Source of the DNA: Gemmatimonadota bacterium
GTDB lineage: Bacteria; Gemmatimonadota; Gemmatimonadetes; Gemmatimonadales; Gemmatimonadaceae
Assembly (NCBI GenBank): GCA_016714015.1
Contig: JADJNZ010000001.1
Span: forward strand, 248,001 to 312,000
DNA: 64,000 bases
Direction of reading: 5' to 3'
Shown: positions 61,370 through 64,000 of the stretch, in pieces
How the letters are laid out: every line of letters begins with the position of its first letter
Position numbering within the stretch: position 1 is the stretch's first letter
Notes under the pieces: model-generated
What the model was told of the DNA's origin: nothing
Seen by the model: the letters and a program-made list of their open reading frames with translations, nothing else
Databases searched by the model: none
Position numbers and translations under genes: made by a program

Positions 61370-61437
61370 TCGGTGACTCCCTCGCAAAGTGACTGCTACT
61401 CCGACTCGCGCGAGCGCACTGTAGCGGGATCTGGTCG

Positions 61438-61569
61438 CCCTAACGTCAAGTTGTGCTGTGGCCGCTTCAATAAATGCGGGTTGGCGGCCACGCCGGTCCT
61501 TCAGGAACGATAAAGCGTGGCCGCCAACCCGCTACCCTAGCCGGCCATCAGCACCAACTGCCGTTAGCC
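61438..61569 (-). other. attC site of cassette D
   Basis: Outer boxes CTAACGTCAAGTTGTG and CACCAACTGCCGTTAG. Inner arms 'CTTCAATAAATGCGGGTTGG' and 'CCAACCCGC' with GGCCACG/CGTGGCC. It uses the CGGGTTGG stem variant shared with the sites at 63381 and 63945. Confidence 0.88.
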
Positions 61570-62025
61570 CGTGCCGGCACGGAACTCGCCAACGCGTCCT
61601 TGAGCTTCGGCGACGATGCTCGTTTCGATCTCTCCACGCTGCTCCGGGTACTCGTCCCAGTCATCTGCGAGCGCGACGAAGACGCTGAGATTGTGGCGGT
61701 GGTCCGTGGCCGACCAGATCTCTCCCAGTCGTCCGGCGCCAGATCGCGGAGTCACGGTGCCGGCCACCATGGCGTCCAGGACGCCTTGAATCACGCGGAG
61801 GTAGGCGAACCGCGGATGCGGGATGGTGCGGCCCGTTGCGGCAACTGCCGACTCGAACAGCGCACGCGCGTCACTCCAGGTTGGAGCGCGCATGAGCGCC
61901 AACGTCGCGGCATCGGGATCTGCCTCGCCCGATGCGAGCAAGGCGGCCGCAAGCTCAGGGGCCCGTTCGCTCGGCAACTGGCCGATGGCATACTCCGCTA
62001 GAGCGAAATCAATGTCCGGTTGCAT
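61564..62025 (-). CDS. Cassette D: soluble hypothetical protein
   Basis: 153 residues from the ATG at 62025, only five bases after the neighbouring attC crossover box, so almost no leader is left. It is helical, with 'FALAEYAIGQLPSERAPELA', 'WSDARALFESAVAATGR' and 'FVALADDWDEYPEQRGEI'. No signal peptide, unlike most of its neighbours. Its stop TAA is provided by the attC box at 61564-61566. Family unknown. Confidence 0.78.
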   Translation of the reverse strand: MQPDIDFALAEYAIGQLPSERAPELAAALLASGEADPDAATLALMRAPTWSDARALFESAVAATGRTIPHPRFAYLRVIQGVLDAMVAGTVTPRSGAGRLGEIWSATDHRHNLSVFVALADDWDEYPEQRGEIETSIVAEAQGRVGEFRAGTG

Positions 62026-62027
62026 CG

Positions 62028-62161
62028 GGCTAACGTCAAGTTGTGCCGCGGCCGCTTTCATAAGATGCAGGTGGGCGGCCGCGCCGTACCGAAAGGTACG
62101 ACAAGGCGCGGCCGCCCACCTGCTCCCCTAGACGGCCGTCGGTCACCAACTGCCGTTAGCT
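62028..62161 (-). other. attC site of cassette C
   Basis: Outer boxes CTAACGTCAAGTTGTG and CACCAACTGCCGTTAG. Inner arms 'CATAAGATGCAGGTGGGCG' and 'CGCCCACCTGC', with an apical CGTACCGAAAGGTACGAC hairpin. The GCAGGTGGGCG stem variant is shared with the site at 62723. Confidence 0.9.
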
Positions 62162-62713
62162 CGCGGGGCGCGTGCCCTTCGCCGGTCGAGGCACCCAGAC
62201 CAAAGAGTCGATCGGGAGCAGGTTTGAACCGTCCCACCGATAGTAAGTCGACTGCATGGACCCGGCGACCGGAGCGTCCCACGCATGAGGAGGGTCGAGA
62301 ATCAGGAGACTGCTCTCGATTGAAAACTCAGCGTCGAGGCTAAAGGATACATCGGACATATACACGCGGCCGGACACTGGTTCGACGATTGCGAACGACT
62401 TGCACGCGGTGCCGCATCCCCAGGATACCAGCACAAAGCGACCGGCGAAGTTCGGTCCGGCCGCGACTCCATCCTGCAGAACGGTGCGAAAGCGGCGCGC
62501 GCCCGGATTACTTGCGAGGTCGACTCGTCCGGCAGTGCGCGACGTTGCTGCGACCGCCGCGAAGTCACGTGCCCGAGGAGTGGGCGCCACAAGCGTGTCG
62601 CGCAATAAGGCGTACTCGCACTCTTGACTGCTCGGATCGCACGCCGAGCTTACGCGCCCACAACCGGCGACGACGGAAGCGAATGCTAGAACTAGAAGGG
62701 CGTGCGAAGTCAT
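62156..62713 (-). CDS. Cassette C: lipoprotein, unknown function
   Basis: 185 residues from the ATG at 62713, 10 bases from the previous attC. Lipoprotein signal 'LLVLAFASVVAGCGRV'. A Cys-containing N-terminal part ('SACDPSSQECEYALL') precedes a beta-rich domain ('GPNFAGRFVLVSWGCGTACK', 'VYMSDVSFSLDAEFSIES'). The stop TAA is formed by the attC box (62156-62158). Family unknown. Confidence 0.82.
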   Translation of the reverse strand: MTSHALLVLAFASVVAGCGRVSSACDPSSQECEYALLRDTLVAPTPRARDFAAVAATSRTAGRVDLASNPGARRFRTVLQDGVAAGPNFAGRFVLVSWGCGTACKSFAIVEPVSGRVYMSDVSFSLDAEFSIESSLLILDPPHAWDAPVAGSMQSTYYRWDGSNLLPIDSLVWVPRPAKGTRPAS

Positions 62714-62722
62714 TGTTCGTCG

Positions 62723-62856
62723 AGCTAACGTCAAGTTGTGCCGCGGCCGCTTTCATAAAATGCAGGTGGGCGGCCGCGCCGTACCGAAAGGTACGACAGG
62801 GCGCGGCCGCCCACCTGCTTCACTAGACGGCCGTCGGTCACCAACTGCCGTTAGCT
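62723..62856 (-). other. attC site of cassette B
   Basis: Outer boxes CTAACGTCAAGTTGTG and CACCAACTGCCGTTAG. Inner arms 'CATAAAATGCAGGTGGGCG' and 'CGCCCACCTGC', with the CGTACCGAAAGGTACGAC apical hairpin. Almost identical to the site at 62028. Confidence 0.9.
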
Positions 62857-62871
62857 GGCGGAGCGCCAAGC

Positions 62872-63360
62872 TCAGCCGATCTGAGTGCGGCGTGCCGCTA
62901 GTTGTCGAAACGACGGGACACTGTCGATGAAGATCACGAACGGGGTACGCTGCCAGCCAAGTGAGGCCTGACCCAACCGCCCATGAACCTCGATGGTCTC
63001 GCCGAGGAGCTCGTGGACGTTGGCCGGGGGCACCACGAGTTGAACCTCTCGCCGCGCGCTGTCAGCACTCTCGTCCGTGGCGTCACACGGGGGTAGCGCG
63101 GCGGGAAGGAGCACAATCCATGACGTGTCGCGCGTGTCGATCGTGGGTGACTCTCCGTATCCCGGAGGACCGAGATGGACGCGCCGCTCCAGACGTCCGC
63201 GAAGCCTGGTCGCGAGACCAAGGCCGATCGCGCACGTGACTTCAGCGCCGCGGCCAGCCGAGGCACTTCCCTCACTGGCCAACTCAAGATTCGGGGGCCC
63301 CTCGCCAGCGCTACCGCATGCGCTCAGTGCGAGGATGAGCAGAAGCCGAGGGTTGAACAT
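62872..63360 (-). CDS. Cassette B: lipoprotein, unknown function
   Basis: 162 residues from the ATG at 63360. Lipoprotein signal 'RLLLILALSACGSAG'. The mature protein has 'GRGAEVTCAIGLGLATRLRG', 'DTSWIVLLPAALPPCDAT' and 'VVPPANVHELLGETIEVHG'; the last two look like an OB-fold-like beta domain. The frame is open upstream only into the attC. Family unknown. Confidence 0.8.
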   Translation of the reverse strand: MFNPRLLLILALSACGSAGEGPPNLELASEGSASAGRGAEVTCAIGLGLATRLRGRLERRVHLGPPGYGESPTIDTRDTSWIVLLPAALPPCDATDESADSARREVQLVVPPANVHELLGETIEVHGRLGQASLGWQRTPFVIFIDSVPSFRQLAARRTQIG

Positions 63361-63380
63361 GTACGAGGTATCCGTCGTCC

Positions 63381-63513
63381 AGCTAACGTCACGTTGTGCT
63401 GTGGCCGATTCAATCAATGCGGGTTGGCGGCCACGGCCGACCCTGAAGTACGATGAGGCCGGGGCCGCCAACCCGCTACCCCAGCCGGCCATCAGCACCA
63501 ACTGTCGTTAGGG
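63381..63513 (-). other. attC site of cassette A
   Basis: Outer boxes CTAACGTCACGTTGTG and CACCAACTGTCGTTAG. Inner arms 'ATTCAATCAATGCGGGTTGG' and 'CCAACCCGC'. It lacks the apical CGAAAGG hairpin of the GCAGGTGGG class and has GAAGTACGATGAGG instead. Confidence 0.88.
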
Positions 63514-63922
63514 CGCGGCGCACAGACGGCAGCGCCATGAAGGCCACCGCGGCGACGCCGCCGGCCCAAGACCCCCAAAGCGGCAACGAGCTCATCTCGT
63601 ACCCGCGCGGATGAAACTCAGGAAAGTACCAACTGCGAAGCACAAACCACGCGAGCCACGCGCCCAGGAGGAACAGTGCCGGCGCAATGAGCGCCCTGGC
63701 ACGCGGCGCCATGAGCGAACCGGCCAAGACGAACACGAGGGCCTCGAGCGCGAGGCGGACGGCTTCCTGTCCATCTAGCGGAAGCACTGCCTCAAGCGTC
63801 GCCTGGCCGAGGCGTGTCTGGAGCCACCCTTGGACGCCCCGCGACGCGATGCCTGTCGCTCCGCATGAGCCGACGGCAGCGAGGGGACACAACAGCCAAC
63901 GAGCGGTGTGCGCGCTTAGCAT
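63476..63922 (-). CDS. Cassette A: membrane protein
   Basis: 148 residues from the ATG at 63922. Three to four hydrophobic helices ('LALEALVFVLAGSLMAP', 'LIAPALFLLGAWLAWFVL', 'LWGSWAGGVAAVAFMAL'). The reading frame runs about a dozen codons into the attC (tail TTVGADGRLG) and stops at 63476, so part of the protein is encoded by the recombination site. Unknown function. Confidence 0.75.
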   Translation of the reverse strand: MLSAHTARWLLCPLAAVGSCGATGIASRGVQGWLQTRLGQATLEAVLPLDGQEAVRLALEALVFVLAGSLMAPRARALIAPALFLLGAWLAWFVLRSWYFPEFHPRGYEMSSLPLWGSWAGGVAAVAFMALPSVRRALTTVGADGRLG

Positions 63923-63944
63923 ACGATCGATGCCGGTCTCGTCG

Positions 63945-64000
63945 CCCTAACGTCAAGTTGTGCCGTGGCCGCTTCCATAAACTGCGGGTTGGCGGCCGCG
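63945..64000 (-). other. attC site, partial, of a cassette beyond the right edge
   Basis: Begins CCCTAACGTCAAGTTGTGCC and continues with CTTCCATAAACTGCGGGTTG and GCGGCCGCG up to the window end. It belongs to a cassette whose gene lies to the right, so the array goes on beyond the window. Confidence 0.85.

Larger units (their letters stand above)
60081..61442. repeat. Tandem duplication of a whole integron cassette
   Basis: Two copies in direct order: 60081-60762 (682 bp) and 60763-61442 (680 bp), each holding attC plus gene. I see only two differences inside the unit: one extra T in the left gene (near 60608) and one extra G just after its attC (GTTAGGGGCG against GTTAGGGCG). Confidence 0.92.

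Noticed and set aside
60758..63513. Insertion-sequence or MITE interpretation of the 130-bp palindromes
   Set aside because: They occur once per gene, always on the gene's 3' side, with conserved integron-type outer boxes and no target-site duplications, which fits attC sites better.

Overview
This 64-kb window is very GC-rich bacterial chromosome. It has many GTG starts, tightly overlapping genes (ATGA, GTGA, TGATG), lipoproteins, small outer-membrane barrels and a TonB-type C-terminal domain, so the host is a Gram-negative. The gene style and the dispersed 'CACCACAGAGGRCACAGAG' palindromes suggest Gemmatimonadota. That placement is inference; no rRNA or other phylogenetic marker lies here.

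Layout. 1-2363 (-): peptidoglycan-recycling operon, a GH3 NagZ-like gene (cut by the window edge), anmK, and a murQ broken by one extra base. 2450-8613: small barrels, gamma-glutamyltransferase, a glycine-zipper lipoprotein and an ABC exporter. 8689-27473 (-): one compact run of genes: an unknown protein, Fur, CcdA, a type II thioesterase, a hybrid NRPS/PKS line (A-T-KS-AT / T-aminotransferase / C-A-T / C-A-T), then two unusual alpha/beta hydrolases and an SGNH hydrolase. The line resembles mycosubtilin- or microcystin-type beta-amino acid assembly, but its ketosynthase has Ser at the active-site Cys position and no terminal thioesterase domain is present. 27724-32069 (-): PriA, a zinc-ribbon Ser/Thr kinase and CorA. 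32079-41534 (-): a ten-gene overlapping operon (GAF, two small unknowns, MoxR, DUF58, BatA-like, DUF4175-like, DUF4159, a membrane protein, HDAC-like deacetylase). 41627-42213: a strictly 21-bp-periodic minisatellite. 42258-57926: ordinary enzymes, membrane proteins and regulators, some with visible operator palindromes.

57.9-64.0 kb: the distal part of a chromosomal integron cassette array. Eight cassette genes lie on the minus strand. Each is followed by an attC-like site of about 130 bp with a conserved core. One cassette is tandemly duplicated, and one copy is frameshifted. Sites decay toward the left end, so the integrase should lie to the right, outside the window. Most cassettes encode exported, lipid-anchored or membrane proteins.

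Three families of non-coding repeat stand out: the dispersed CACAGAG palindromes in intergenic gaps, the 21-bp array, and the attC sites.
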